From NCBI GenBank assembly GCA_002378125.1, contig DFRF01000114.1:5117-26953 (forward strand): 21,837 bases of DNA. Direction: 5' to 3'. Within the stretch, counting starts at the first letter, position 1. The number at the start of each line of letters is the position of its first letter. A model generated the notes under the pieces. It was not told the DNA's origin. It searched no databases and saw only the letters and a list, made by a program, of their open reading frames with translations. The translations under genes were made by a program, and so were the position numbers. Shown in pieces: positions 7,421-15,573 of the stretch. The DNA comes from Rhodospirillaceae bacterium UBA3470. Lineage in GTDB: Bacteria > Pseudomonadota > Alphaproteobacteria > Rhodospirillales > Casp-alpha2.

Positions 7421-9277
7421 ATGAAGTTGAACGTTCGCTTGATCACAGGGGGGCACGCCCGGTGCAAAACCTGGGCGACGGCAACGCTGGCCGCGCTCAT
7501 CTTCGGCATTGGCGTTGCATCCGCCGACATGCCCGGCGGCACCCGTCTCGAAGCCATCATCTCGCAACCCCGGCTGGATCTTTCATCCGCGGCGCCGAAA
7601 GTCCTGTCTTCGAACGACGTGGACCGCTACCGAGATATTTTTCGCATTCAGAAAGACGGTTATTGGCCAGAAGCCAATGCGCTGATTGCTCGTCTGGAAA
7701 ATCCGCTTCTCCTCGGTCACGTTCTGGCGCAACGGTTCTTGCATCCGACCAAATACCGCTCGCGCTATAAGGAATTAAAGGACTGGATGGCGGCCTACGC
7801 AGACCATCCGGACGCCGCGCGGCTGTATAAGTTGGCCCTCCGTCGCAAGCCAAAGAACTGGCGCAGTCCGAAACTACCGGCACGCATCCGGGTTCCGGCG
7901 ACGGCCACGGAAGCGAAGGCCCGTAAGATCAAGGGCCGCAAGCTTAGCCGTGCGAACCGATCTAAGGTGCGCAACTACAAACGTGATATCCATCGGTTGC
8001 TTCGGCGCGGCCACACCCTTGCGGCGAAACGAACCCTACAGTCTCGAGACGTGAAACGTTTGTTTAGCGACGCCGAGTACGACCAGGCCAGGGCCAAGCT
8101 AGGCCAAGTTTATTTCAACGATGGCCGCGACAAATTCGCACTTCAGTGGGCCGGACAGGCGGCGCAGCGTTCAGGCCATCTGGTTCCCGACGCCCATTGG
8201 ACGGCCGGATTGGCCGCCTGGCGGTTGGGCGTTAGAGATCAATCCGCCGATCATTTCGAAGAAGCCGCCCGCAATAGCAGCGATTCAGACTGGTTTCACG
8301 CCGCCGCGGCCTTCTGGGCGGCCCGTGCCAATCTGGTGGCCCGCCGCCCCGATCGGGTCAACACCTTCCTGGAGGCGGCCGCCGCGAAACCGCGCACATT
8401 CTACGGCTTGTTGGCGCTCCACGTTCTGGGTCGGCCCCTGCCTTTCAAATGGATACCGCCGGGGCTGGACGTGACCACCTTCGATGCCCTCATGGACCGC
8501 CCCCGCGGACGGCGAGCCATGGCGCTACTGCAGATCGATCAACCCGCTCGGGCCGGCCGCGAATTGCGTAACCTGACGCGTGGCGCCGACGAAATTCTAT
8601 CGCGTGGGGTCCTCACGCTAGCCGCCCAGGCGGGAATGGCCGACCTGGCCATTCGCCTGGATGCGCGCCTGTATCCGCAGGGTGGCGGCTTTGACGGGGC
8701 CGCCTACCCCATCCCAGCCTGGGAGCCAGCCGGCGGGTTCCGTATTAATCGTGCGCTTATCTACGCCCTTATCCGCCAAGAGTCCCGGTTCAATCCGAAG
8801 GCTAAGAGCTGGGCCGGCGCCCGCGGCCTGATGCAGCTCATGCCGGGAACGGCGCGTTTTGTCGCGCGAACGAGCCGGGTGCGTTACAACAATCGGCGCA
8901 AGCTTTTCCAGCCCGAGATCAACCTGACCCTGGGCCAGCATTACATCGAGATGTTAATGAAGAACGCGAAGATCAACGGCGGCCTGTTCTTCATGCTGGC
9001 GGCCTGGAACGGCGGACCGGGGAATCTGAACAAGTGGCGCCGCCGCACAGACGACCTGGACGACCCGCTGTTCTTCATCGAAAGCCTGCCATCGCGCGAA
9101 ACCCGCAACTTTATCGAGCACGTGCTTGCCAACCTCTGGATCTATCAGCATAGGCTGGGTCAGCCGCGGCCGTCCCTGGCGGCCATTGCCGAGGGTCATT
9201 GGCCAGTGTATACCCCGCTGGATCAAGACGCCGTGGAAGAGGTGGCCACCAACGATGGGAAACGCGCAAGAAACTAA
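7421..9277 (+). CDS. periplasmic soluble lytic murein transglycosylase (SLT family)
   Basis: Such enzymes cleave the MurNAc-GlcNAc bond of peptidoglycan to form 1,6-anhydro ends, in the periplasm. The 618-residue product starts with a signal peptide (basic start, hydrophobic 20-32, likely cut after ASA at 35). A long helical region follows, with an unusually basic segment at about 140-195. The SLT domain starts near 440: ALIRQES carries the catalytic E454, then GLMQLMPGTA at 469-478 and AAWNGGPGN at 527-535. The ATG at 7421 was chosen because it puts the signal peptide at the N-terminus and lies just downstream of a TATAAT promoter. The 3' end overlaps moaB by 23 bases, so the two genes are probably cotranscribed. 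Confidence 0.94.
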   Translation: MKLNVRLITGGHARCKTWATATLAALIFGIGVASADMPGGTRLEAIISQPRLDLSSAAPKVLSSNDVDRYRDIFRIQKDGYWPEANALIARLENPLLLGHVLAQRFLHPTKYRSRYKELKDWMAAYADHPDAARLYKLALRRKPKNWRSPKLPARIRVPATATEAKARKIKGRKLSRANRSKVRNYKRDIHRLLRRGHTLAAKRTLQSRDVKRLFSDAEYDQARAKLGQVYFNDGRDKFALQWAGQAAQRSGHLVPDAHWTAGLAAWRLGVRDQSADHFEEAARNSSDSDWFHAAAAFWAARANLVARRPDRVNTFLEAAAAKPRTFYGLLALHVLGRPLPFKWIPPGLDVTTFDALMDRPRGRRAMALLQIDQPARAGRELRNLTRGADEILSRGVLTLAAQAGMADLAIRLDARLYPQGGGFDGAAYPIPAWEPAGGFRINRALIYALIRQESRFNPKAKSWAGARGLMQLMPGTARFVARTSRVRYNNRRKLFQPEINLTLGQHYIEMLMKNAKINGGLFFMLAAWNGGPGNLNKWRRRTDDLDDPLFFIESLPSRETRNFIEHVLANLWIYQHRLGQPRPSLAAIAEGHWPVYTPLDQDAVEEVATNDGKRARN

Positions 9278-9788
9278 TTTCCTTCCAGTTCATATCGCCG
9301 TCATGACGGTGTCCGACACCCGGACCCTGGCGGACGACCGGTCCGGCGATACCCTGGTAGAACGCCTGAAAATAGCGGGGCACGTCCTGGTTGACCGAGC
9401 AATCGTCAAGGATGAGGTCGATCTCATCGCCGGCAAGCTTCGCGAATGGATAGACAACCCGGAGATCGACGCGGTGATTACCACCGGTGGGACGGGGATC
9501 ACCGGCCGCGACGTCACGCCCGAGGCCTTGGCCAGAGTGTGGGAAAAGGACATCCCCGGCTTCGGCGAATTATTCCGCTGGATCAGCTACCAAAAGATCA
9601 AAACCTCCACGGTCCAATCCCGGGCCTGCGCCGGGGTCGCCAACGGCACCTATTTGTTTGCCCTGCCCGGGTCAACCGGGGCCTGCAGGGACGGCTGGGA
9701 CGAGATTTTAAAGGATCAGTTGGACATACGCCACAAGCCCTGCAACTTCGTTGAGTTGATGCCGCGGCTGAACGAGCACAAAGCCTAA
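9255..9788 (+). CDS. moaB: molybdenum cofactor biosynthesis protein MoaB
   Basis: MoaB/MogA-type proteins bind molybdopterin and adenylylate it before molybdenum insertion. The 177-residue protein shows the pterin-binding TTGGTGITGRDVTPE at 77-90 (with D86) and LPGSTGACRDGWDEIL at 138-152, and ends in NFVELMPRL, the usual pattern. Length is close to E. coli MoaB (about 170). The reading frame is open back to 9126, but that segment is the transglycosylase gene read out of frame. The ATG at 9255 gives the family N-terminus (PVHIAVMTVSDTRT). It overlaps the preceding gene by 23 bases, with AGAGG about 12 bases upstream. No other Mo-cofactor gene is in the window. Confidence 0.93.
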   Translation: MGNAQETNFLPVHIAVMTVSDTRTLADDRSGDTLVERLKIAGHVLVDRAIVKDEVDLIAGKLREWIDNPEIDAVITTGGTGITGRDVTPEALARVWEKDIPGFGELFRWISYQKIKTSTVQSRACAGVANGTYLFALPGSTGACRDGWDEILKDQLDIRHKPCNFVELMPRLNEHKA

Positions 9789-9798
9789 CTGGATCGGC

Positions 9799-10410
9799 AT
9801 GGCGGCGATAAGGACCCTGCTGTTCGACATGGACGGCGTGTTCTGCGACTACGATTTCAGACATCGTCTGACCTTGCTTGAGGAATGGACCGGTGTTTCG
9901 GCGGCTGAGATCGACCAACGCATCTTCAAGTCCGGTTTTGAAGACGCCGCCGACTGGGGCCATTACGGGAGCGATGCCTATATTGAGGAAGTCGCCCGCT
10001 TGTTGGGTGTCCCAATGGAAGCGGAGACGTGGCTGTTGGCCCGGGCCCAGGCTATGACGCCCTATAGGGAAACAGCAACCATTGCCCGACGCCTGAAAGA
10101 CCGTTACCCGATGGCGCTGCTTTCCAAAAATGGATGGCTGTTACGCGAGAACATCAGCCGTATCCTTCCCGATCTGCCAGAAATCTTCGGAAGCATGTTA
10201 TTCTTTTCGGCAGAGACCGGCGCCAGTAAAGAAAAGGCGACCAGCTTCGCGACCCTGATTACCATGCTCGGTTGGCAGGCGACGACAACACTGTTCATCG
10301 ACGACAATCCTCTCTACACAGCTGCGGCCGCCGAAGCCGGACTGCAGACGTACCAGTTCACGGATCCTACCGCTTTCGCCGAGGATCTCACCCATCTCGG
10401 CCTCGACTGA
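9799..10410 (+). CDS. HAD-superfamily hydrolase (subfamily IA-like)
   Basis: The 203-residue protein carries the four HAD motifs. Motif I is DMDGV with the nucleophile D10 and acid D12. Motif II is LLSKN with S109. Motif III is K144 in GASKEK. Motif IV is IDDN with D168/D169. A helical cap of about 75 residues lies between motifs I and II, as in subfamily IA phosphatases. The substrate cannot be read from sequence; a small phosphorylated metabolite is the usual expectation. It starts 10 bases after the moaB stop, so it is likely in the same transcript, and it is followed at once by a terminator-like hairpin. Confidence 0.88.
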   Translation: MAAIRTLLFDMDGVFCDYDFRHRLTLLEEWTGVSAAEIDQRIFKSGFEDAADWGHYGSDAYIEEVARLLGVPMEAETWLLARAQAMTPYRETATIARRLKDRYPMALLSKNGWLLRENISRILPDLPEIFGSMLFFSAETGASKEKATSFATLITMLGWQATTTLFIDDNPLYTAAAAEAGLQTYQFTDPTAFAEDLTHLGLD

Positions 10411-10427
10411 GCGGCCCGAGAGCTTTT
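10396..10427 (+). terminator. probable intrinsic terminator overlapping the HAD gene end
   Basis: CTCGGCC (10396-10402) pairs with GGCCCGAG (10413-10420), giving seven GC-rich pairs with one bulged base and a 10-base loop. The sequence AGCTTTT follows at once. The HAD stop codon (10408-10410) lies inside the loop. This would end the transglycosylase/moaB/HAD transcript. Confidence 0.45.
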
Positions 10428-10567
10428 CAAGATCACCGTTCAGGTTGTCGACCGTGGAACCCAGGAACGCCCGGACCCGTGCCGTGCGCGCAGGTCAGCG
10501 AGCGCATCATGGGCATCACTCTAACTCTTGGCTTTGATCCGACTGGTCGAACGGTTACCATGGCCTC

Positions 10568-10909
10568 ATGATCACTAAATCTCCATTCACATGGATCATG
10601 GCTATCCCCCTGATGCTGCTGACGGGCTGCGTATCCACGAGCACGGCCTGGGAGCGCGACGGCGCCACCACCGATCAGTTTGCTGCCGACAAGGCCGCAT
10701 GCCGAAGTTTCGCCCACCGGGAGGCCGAGGACGCCTACTCGGATCGGGCTGGTCTCAGTAGCGCCGGCGGCGTCAACAACTATGTGCAGTTCAACGCCCT
10801 CATGCAGCGGCACGATGCGCGCCGAGACGCCCGGATCCAATTTGAACGCTGTCTGATGCGCCGAGGTTACCGAAAGATAAGCCCCAACGCGGCGGCGAAA
10901 AAGATTTAA
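10568..10909 (+). CDS. small outer-membrane-type lipoprotein of unknown function
   Basis: The 113-residue protein has a type II signal peptide: a short N-terminus, hydrophobic core (8-18) and lipobox LLTGC with lipidated C21. After cleavage the mature part is about 93 residues. Apart from C21 it contains only C45 (KAACRSF) and C95 (FERCLMRRGY), which could pair as a disulfide. The C-terminal Cys-x-x-x-Arg-Gly-Tyr pattern is one I recall in many small proteobacterial lipoproteins without assigned function. V22 at +2 does not signal inner-membrane retention by the E. coli rule. No clear Shine-Dalgarno is seen. The 157 bases upstream hold the HAD terminator and nothing else recognisable. Confidence 0.75.
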   Translation: MITKSPFTWIMAIPLMLLTGCVSTSTAWERDGATTDQFAADKAACRSFAHREAEDAYSDRAGLSSAGGVNNYVQFNALMQRHDARRDARIQFERCLMRRGYRKISPNAAAKKI

Positions 10910-11077
10910 AAAAACCGCAGCTCAAAGACCGCCATAATTTTTTCAGGAGAGTGTGAATACAGTTCTTCAGAGAAATTCAAGCGGTTCGGCGCAGGACCGC
11001 CTCGACTAGGGTCGGCTTGGCGACCGGCGTTTCAACCGGTACCTCCGGTTCCGGGCAACCCATCGGACGGCCGGCAA

Positions 11078-11494
11078 CTACTTTTCGATGTCACTGCGGT
11101 TTAGACCAATGTCGTCGAGAAGGCGCTCGACAATACTCCACAGCGCCTTGCGCAGACGTTGATGCTCGAAGTAAACGGCTAGCGAGGCCACAATGGCTTG
11201 GTAGGCGCGACCCAACACCTCGCCCATAGCTAGGCTGGGGGACTGCTCGGCGGAGGTGAGACTGCCATACAGGCGACGGAGCGATAGCGTCTGATGGAGG
11301 AAGAAGGCAAGGCTTTGACGTTCTGTTTCTATGCTCAGTTTCTGAACCAGGGGGTATTCTTTCAATCTTCTTACTATTAGGCTGTCCGGAGGCATCGACC
11401 AAGTCGACGTCGAGTTCTTACCGACTAGCAAATCTGAGCGTGCATTTACGCCCAATCGCCGCCCATGAGCTGTCGAATCATTGCGGTGCAGCAT
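11078..11494 (-). CDS. DUF1127-domain protein, start uncertain
   Basis: The last 30 residues (QRLRKALWSIVERLLDDIGL then NRSDIEK) match the DUF1127 signature, an amphipathic helix ending in a Leu-x-Asp-Ile-Gly-Leu-x-Arg-x-Asp-Ile pattern. DUF1127 proteins are common in alphaproteobacteria, and some are linked to RNA turnover and phosphate or stress responses. Most are about 50-70 residues. Here the frame is open for 138 residues, and the N-terminal 80 residues match nothing I know. An internal ATG at 11227 would give a typical 49-residue protein. None of the three Met starts (11494, 11395, 11227) has a good Shine-Dalgarno. The 168 bases between this stop and the lipoprotein stop show no gene. 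Confidence 0.5.
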   Translation of the reverse strand: MLHRNDSTAHGRRLGVNARSDLLVGKNSTSTWSMPPDSLIVRRLKEYPLVQKLSIETERQSLAFFLHQTLSLRRLYGSLTSAEQSPSLAMGEVLGRAYQAIVASLAVYFEHQRLRKALWSIVERLLDDIGLNRSDIEK

Positions 11495-11545
11495 TCGAAT
11501 TTTTGCATGCCTTGGTTTCTGCCATTACGGCCAGCTAATGAAATC

Positions 11546-11574
11546 TTGTCAGGTTGGCTTGGCACTTCTAGCGT
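11546..11574 (+). promoter_or_regulatory. candidate promoter for the aminopeptidase gene, possibly leaderless
   Basis: TTGTCA (11546-11551, five of six consensus bases) and TAGCGT (11569-11574, three of six) are 17 bases apart. Transcription would start near 11581, which is the A of the aminopeptidase ATG. No Shine-Dalgarno precedes that ATG, consistent with a leaderless mRNA. Confidence 0.35.
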
Positions 11575-11580
11575 GTCCGC

Positions 11581-13599
11581 ATGAACTCATCCCAATCCTA
11601 CTTATCCAAACTCCTGACCGACGTAAGCGCAGACCTAGATGCCGCCGCCACGGCTGATTTGATCGCCGGCGTCGCCGCGGCCCCCGCGGGACTGGATCCG
11701 CAGGCTTGGCATGCATTGGTCGCCGCAGCGCCGAGTAGAGATCTACGTCATGTCTTGGACGCGCAGCTAGCCGACGCCCGGGCGTTGGACCACGGGCTTG
11801 GCATCGCGCCAGCCCCACCAGTGCGGGTGGAAAACTTGCGTGCGGAACTGAAACGCCAGGGGTTAGACGGGTTCATCATCCCCCGAAGTGATGAACACCA
11901 AGGAGAATACGTGGCCCAACACTCCGAACGGCTGGCCTGGGTAACTGGCCTTACCGCGTCGGCGGGACTGGCCATCGTCATGATCAATGCCGCCGCCGTG
12001 TTTGTGGACGGGCGCTATATCCTGCAGGCGGAAGCCCAGGTCAACGGCGAGATATTCGAACGGTGTCACTTGATCGATGAGCCGGCGACAGATTGGATAG
12101 CCGACAACCTCTTTAAGGGCGGCAAGCTGGGATACGACCCCTGGCTTTTGACACCGGCACAGGTGAGCCGTTATTCGGCGGTTTGCAAACAGGCCGGCGG
12201 CGCCCTGGTCCCAGTGAGCAAAAATCCGGTTGACGCGGTATGGAACAATCGACCGCCGCCGCCCTTGGCGCCCGTGTGGCGTCTTAACGAGGAGTTCACC
12301 GGCGAAACGGTCGCGGCAAAACGCCGCAGAATCGCCGACGACCTTTTGGAGGCGGGCGAAGACGCCGCCCTTCTGTCCGCGCCCGATTCGATCGCATGGC
12401 TGCTTAACGTGCGGGGCGGCGACGTCCCCTACACGCCCTATGCCCTATCCTTTGCGATAATTCACGCCGACGCCAGCGTCGATTGGTATGTGGACTCGCG
12501 AAAGCTCATGCCCGATGCTCGGGCGCTGGCGGACAATGAGATCAGGCTTCTCCAACCTGACAACCTGGGCCCCACTCTTGACGACTTGGGCAAAGCCGGA
12601 AAGACCGTTCGTCTCGACCCAGCCACGGCACCAGCGTGGGTGGCGAACCGGCTGAAGGATGCAGCAGCCAACATCGGACGCGGCGAAGACCCCTGCCAAT
12701 TGGCGAAGGCAAAAAAGAATTCCGTACAAATGGACGGCATGCGGGACGCCCATATCCGAGACGGCGCCGCGGTGACCCGGTTCCTGGCCTGGTTGGACGC
12801 GCAAACAGTCGGGCCTGATTTAACCGAGATACACGTCGCCGATCAATTGGAGTCCTTCCGGCGTGTAAACGACCATTTCCAGGGCCTCAGTTTCACCACT
12901 ATCTCGGCGTCCGGACCCAACGGCGCCATCGTTCACTACCGGGTCACTCCGGAAACGGACCGAATGCTTGGCGACGGCGAGCTATTTTTGGTGGATTCGG
13001 GTGCCCAATATCTGGACGGCACGACGGACATCACCCGCACTATCGCTATTGGCACGCCAACATCTGAAATGCGGCGGCACTGGACCCTGGTCCTGAAAGG
13101 CCACATTGCGTTGGCCGAGGCGCGGTTCCCCCCAGGCACCAGCGGTTCTCAGCTCGATGTCCTGGCGCGACACGCCCTATGGACGGAGGGACTGGACTAC
13201 GACCACGGCACCGGCCATGGAGTCGGCAGCTTCCTCAGCGTCCACGAAGGCCCCCACCGGATCACCAAGGCTGCCAACCAGGTTGGGTTGGAGCCGGGCA
13301 TGGTGGTCTCGAACGAGCCTGGTTTTTACAAGACTGACGCCTACGGTATTAGGATCGAAAACCTGGTCGCCGTCATCAAGCTTCCCCGCCCCGATGGCGC
13401 GGATCGCGACGTCTACGGCTTTGAAAGCTTAACTTTGGCGCCTCTCGACCGCAATCTCGTCGATTTATCTTTACTCTCCAAATGGGAAATTGATTGGGTG
13501 GATAGGTATCATGTCCGGGTGCGTCATGCTGTGGGTCCATTGGTGGATTCGGCTACGCGGTCCTGGCTAGTTGGCGCCACGGCGCCGCTGCGCTCGTAA
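11581..13599 (+). CDS. pepP: Xaa-Pro aminopeptidase (aminopeptidase P, M24B family)
   Basis: This cytosolic dimetal peptidase removes an N-terminal residue that precedes proline. The 672-residue product has the three-part long form: two creatinase-like N-terminal domains (about 80-380), the M24 pita-bread catalytic domain (about 385-600) and a C-terminal M24_C tail (about 605-670). Metal ligands are all visible: D472 (VDSG), D483 (TDITRT), H546 (GTGHGVG), E579 (NEPGFY) and E593 (RIENL). The shuttle histidines are H452 and H555. The first 75 or so residues are an extra helical extension rich in Ala and Leu. I recall similar leaders in Rhodospirillales homologues. The last 76 bases overlap the convergent methyltransferase gene, but the C-terminal residues look family-like, so this stop is credible. 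Confidence 0.94.
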   Translation: MNSSQSYLSKLLTDVSADLDAAATADLIAGVAAAPAGLDPQAWHALVAAAPSRDLRHVLDAQLADARALDHGLGIAPAPPVRVENLRAELKRQGLDGFIIPRSDEHQGEYVAQHSERLAWVTGLTASAGLAIVMINAAAVFVDGRYILQAEAQVNGEIFERCHLIDEPATDWIADNLFKGGKLGYDPWLLTPAQVSRYSAVCKQAGGALVPVSKNPVDAVWNNRPPPPLAPVWRLNEEFTGETVAAKRRRIADDLLEAGEDAALLSAPDSIAWLLNVRGGDVPYTPYALSFAIIHADASVDWYVDSRKLMPDARALADNEIRLLQPDNLGPTLDDLGKAGKTVRLDPATAPAWVANRLKDAAANIGRGEDPCQLAKAKKNSVQMDGMRDAHIRDGAAVTRFLAWLDAQTVGPDLTEIHVADQLESFRRVNDHFQGLSFTTISASGPNGAIVHYRVTPETDRMLGDGELFLVDSGAQYLDGTTDITRTIAIGTPTSEMRRHWTLVLKGHIALAEARFPPGTSGSQLDVLARHALWTEGLDYDHGTGHGVGSFLSVHEGPHRITKAANQVGLEPGMVVSNEPGFYKTDAYGIRIENLVAVIKLPRPDGADRDVYGFESLTLAPLDRNLVDLSLLSKWEIDWVDRYHVRVRHAVGPLVDSATRSWLVGATAPLRS

Positions 13600-14138
13600 A
13601 GATAGACGGGACTGCGATAAATATCGGGCGTAGCACCGGTGGCCGCGGGCTTCCATTCGGGAATTCCAAAGGTGTTCGATAAGACCAGTGCATCCGAGGC
13701 TAGTTCTCTTTCCATTTTCAGCCTCAGCTTCACTAACACATCCGGTGACAAATAACAGACGACAAGGGCTGCGTCCGAGATGTCCGCATTCAGGAAACTA
13801 CCGAATTGTAGCGTTAAATTCTGCTTCGGTGCGAACATGTTGCGCGCCCAGGCTACAAGGAACGGCAGCGGTGACAGCTCGATGCCGACCACTGGCCGAC
13901 CTGGGAACCGGTCCGCTAAAGCCCGACTCAAGCCGCCCCAACCTGATCCCAGTTCGTAGATCCGTCCACGGTTCGAGCCGGGAAGGTGCGGCGGCAAAAT
14001 AGCCAGCATGGCTCTGCGCACCCGCGGAGACGTGGGTGCAGGTGGACAGCCGGTAGCGACAGTCCACACAGCCACCATAGCAATGGTGCCGAAGGCAAAG
14101 ATCAGCGCAGCAATCTCGAAAATCATCAACTGTTCCAT
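13524..14138 (-). CDS. membrane-anchored SAM-dependent methyltransferase-like protein
   Basis: The 204-residue protein has one N-terminal transmembrane helix (about 8-28), a short linker, then a class I methyltransferase fold. Motif I is YELGSGWGG at 61-69, the acidic ribose-binding residue is E87 in VVGIELSP, and the motif IV position reads VVCYLSP at 126-132. The domain seems to end near VYLYER (178-183). The last 25 residues are encoded within the overlap with the aminopeptidase gene and look like a non-conserved tail acquired by reading past an older stop. The substrate is unknown. The 289 bases upstream, up to the zapE 3' end, contain only a doubtful small gene on the opposite strand. 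Confidence 0.8.
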   Translation of the reverse strand: MEQLMIFEIAALIFAFGTIAMVAVWTVATGCPPAPTSPRVRRAMLAILPPHLPGSNRGRIYELGSGWGGLSRALADRFPGRPVVGIELSPLPFLVAWARNMFAPKQNLTLQFGSFLNADISDAALVVCYLSPDVLVKLRLKMERELASDALVLSNTFGIPEWKPAATGATPDIYRSPVYLYERSGAVAPTSQDRVAESTNGPTA

Positions 14139-14203
14139 GCCGATGTCAAAGACGGGAAGGTATATAAAACTTCGCTCGATAGTGACGTTGCAAGAGGATT
14201 TCG

Positions 14204-14334
14204 ATGGCGCTATCCGGTAAGAAAAAGTTGGCGAGAACTGGACCGAAGTCGGTAGCGTTTGCCTCGGCAGCGTCGATCAGATGCCCATCGACGCCATTTT
14301 AGTGCATTTGATCGACAACTTCATTTTACCCTGA
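14204..14334 (+). pseudogene. possible small gene split by a frameshift at an A-run (doubtful)
   Basis: A strong Shine-Dalgarno (AAGAGGA, 14192-14198) sits five bases before the ATG at 14204, and a TATAAA box lies at 14163-14168. The start frame gives 32 residues to the TAG at 14300. Adding one base at the A-run 14222-14226 would join MALSGKKK to a frame reading VGENWTEVGS and ending at 14332-14334, about 43 residues that look more protein-like. It could be a decayed or mis-sequenced small gene, or chance. I recognise no family. The rest of 14139-14427 holds nothing identifiable. Confidence 0.22.
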
Positions 14335-14427
14335 GTGATTAGCATCACCGCGCCGGTTCCCATAGCGGCGAGGGTTCTTATCGTTGCGACCATCATGATC
14401 ACGGCTCAGGTTCTTCTGTAACATCTC

Positions 14428-15573
14428 TCAGGCCGCGGCCGGGTCGTGTGGTAAGGCCATGTATTCAGACGACTGCATCTCTATCAGGCGCGAAACGGTA
14501 CGTTCGAACTCAAACGCCTCGTCCCCTTCCGTGTAAAGCTTATCCGGTCCCACCTCGGCGGAACAGATTAATTTCACCCTCGCTTCGTAAAGTGCATCAA
14601 TGAGGGTGACAAAACGCTTCGCCTCGTTGCGGTTGTTCGGCCCCATGACCGGCACGTCCTTCATCACCATCGTGTGGAAGGCTTGGGCGAAGGCCAGGTA
14701 GTCACCCGGGCCCAGCGGCCGCGCGCACAGATCATCGAAGGTAGCGTAGGCAACCCCTTCGGCCGTCTTCGGCATTTCCACTTCGCGGCCGTTGACGATG
14801 AAGGAGCGCGGCTTGGTTTCAGCGCCGATCGACAACTCCCTGAACGCCTTCTCTAGCTTACAATCTGCAGCGGCGTCAGACGGCGTGATGTAAATATTCA
14901 TCTGACGCAGACGCTCTAGCCGATAATCCATGCCGTTATCCAGCTCAAAGACCTGCAGCTTCTCCTGGATCATGTCGATGAACGGCAAAAACAACTCCCG
15001 CGCCAGGCCATCCTTATAAAGATCCGTAGGGTGCCGATTCGATGTCGTCACGACGACGATGCCGCGCTTAAACAGGGCCTCGAACAGCCGGCCCAGGATC
15101 ATCGCATCGGCGATGTCCGAAACATGGAACTCATCGAAGCATAAAAGCCAGGCGCGATCCGCGATGATTTTCGCCAGCGCCTCTACGCCGTCGCGGTTCT
15201 TATCCATCTTCCCCGCCTTCTGGGCCTCGTAGAAGGAATGCAGGCGACGGTGAACCTCCTGCATGAAAGCGTGAAAATGGACGTGCTTCTTGAGGGCTTC
15301 GTCGACCCGACAATGGTCGTAGAACAGGTCCATCAGCATGGTCTTGCCACGCCCGACGCCGCCATGAAAATAAAAGCCCCTGGGCGACGGCATGCGGCTG
15401 CCGACGAGGCTAAGGCGCGCTAACCAACCCGTCTTACCCATCTGCTGGGCATAGTCGACCAACTGGTCGTCCAATGCCTGCAGGCTGGCCATGGCCTGAT
15501 CCTGAATCGGATCATGGTTGATCATGCCATCCTTTAACAGTGACCGATATGCATCCAGAGGCGAGGTGGTCAC
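14428..15573 (-). CDS. zapE: cell division protein ZapE (AFG1-family ATPase)
   Basis: AFG1/ZapE proteins are P-loop ATPases of the AAA+ type. In E. coli ZapE affects Z-ring constriction, and mitochondrial AFG1 acts in respiratory-complex quality control. The 381-residue product shows Walker A GGVGRGKT (71-78), Walker B LLCFDE (143-148), and the family segments HFHAFMQEVHRRLH at 99-112 and TTSNRHPTDLYKDGL at 176-190, all typical. The start is GTG at 15573 inside a GTGA overlap with the stop of the preceding oxidoreductase gene, so translation is probably coupled. The length is normal. Confidence 0.94.
   Translation of the reverse strand: MTTSPLDAYRSLLKDGMINHDPIQDQAMASLQALDDQLVDYAQQMGKTGWLARLSLVGSRMPSPRGFYFHGGVGRGKTMLMDLFYDHCRVDEALKKHVHFHAFMQEVHRRLHSFYEAQKAGKMDKNRDGVEALAKIIADRAWLLCFDEFHVSDIADAMILGRLFEALFKRGIVVVTTSNRHPTDLYKDGLARELFLPFIDMIQEKLQVFELDNGMDYRLERLRQMNIYITPSDAAADCKLEKAFRELSIGAETKPRSFIVNGREVEMPKTAEGVAYATFDDLCARPLGPGDYLAFAQAFHTMVMKDVPVMGPNNRNEAKRFVTLIDALYEARVKLICSAEVGPDKLYTEGDEAFEFERTVSRLIEMQSSEYMALPHDPAAA

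Noticed and set aside
9126..9254. N-terminal extension of MoaB
   Set aside because: It is the transglycosylase gene read in another frame. MoaB similarity begins just after 9255.
10977..11063. 28-residue minus-strand frame rich in Pro, Glu and Val
   Set aside because: It looks mildly protein-like, but there is no ribosome site, no recognisable family and no upstream continuation in frame.
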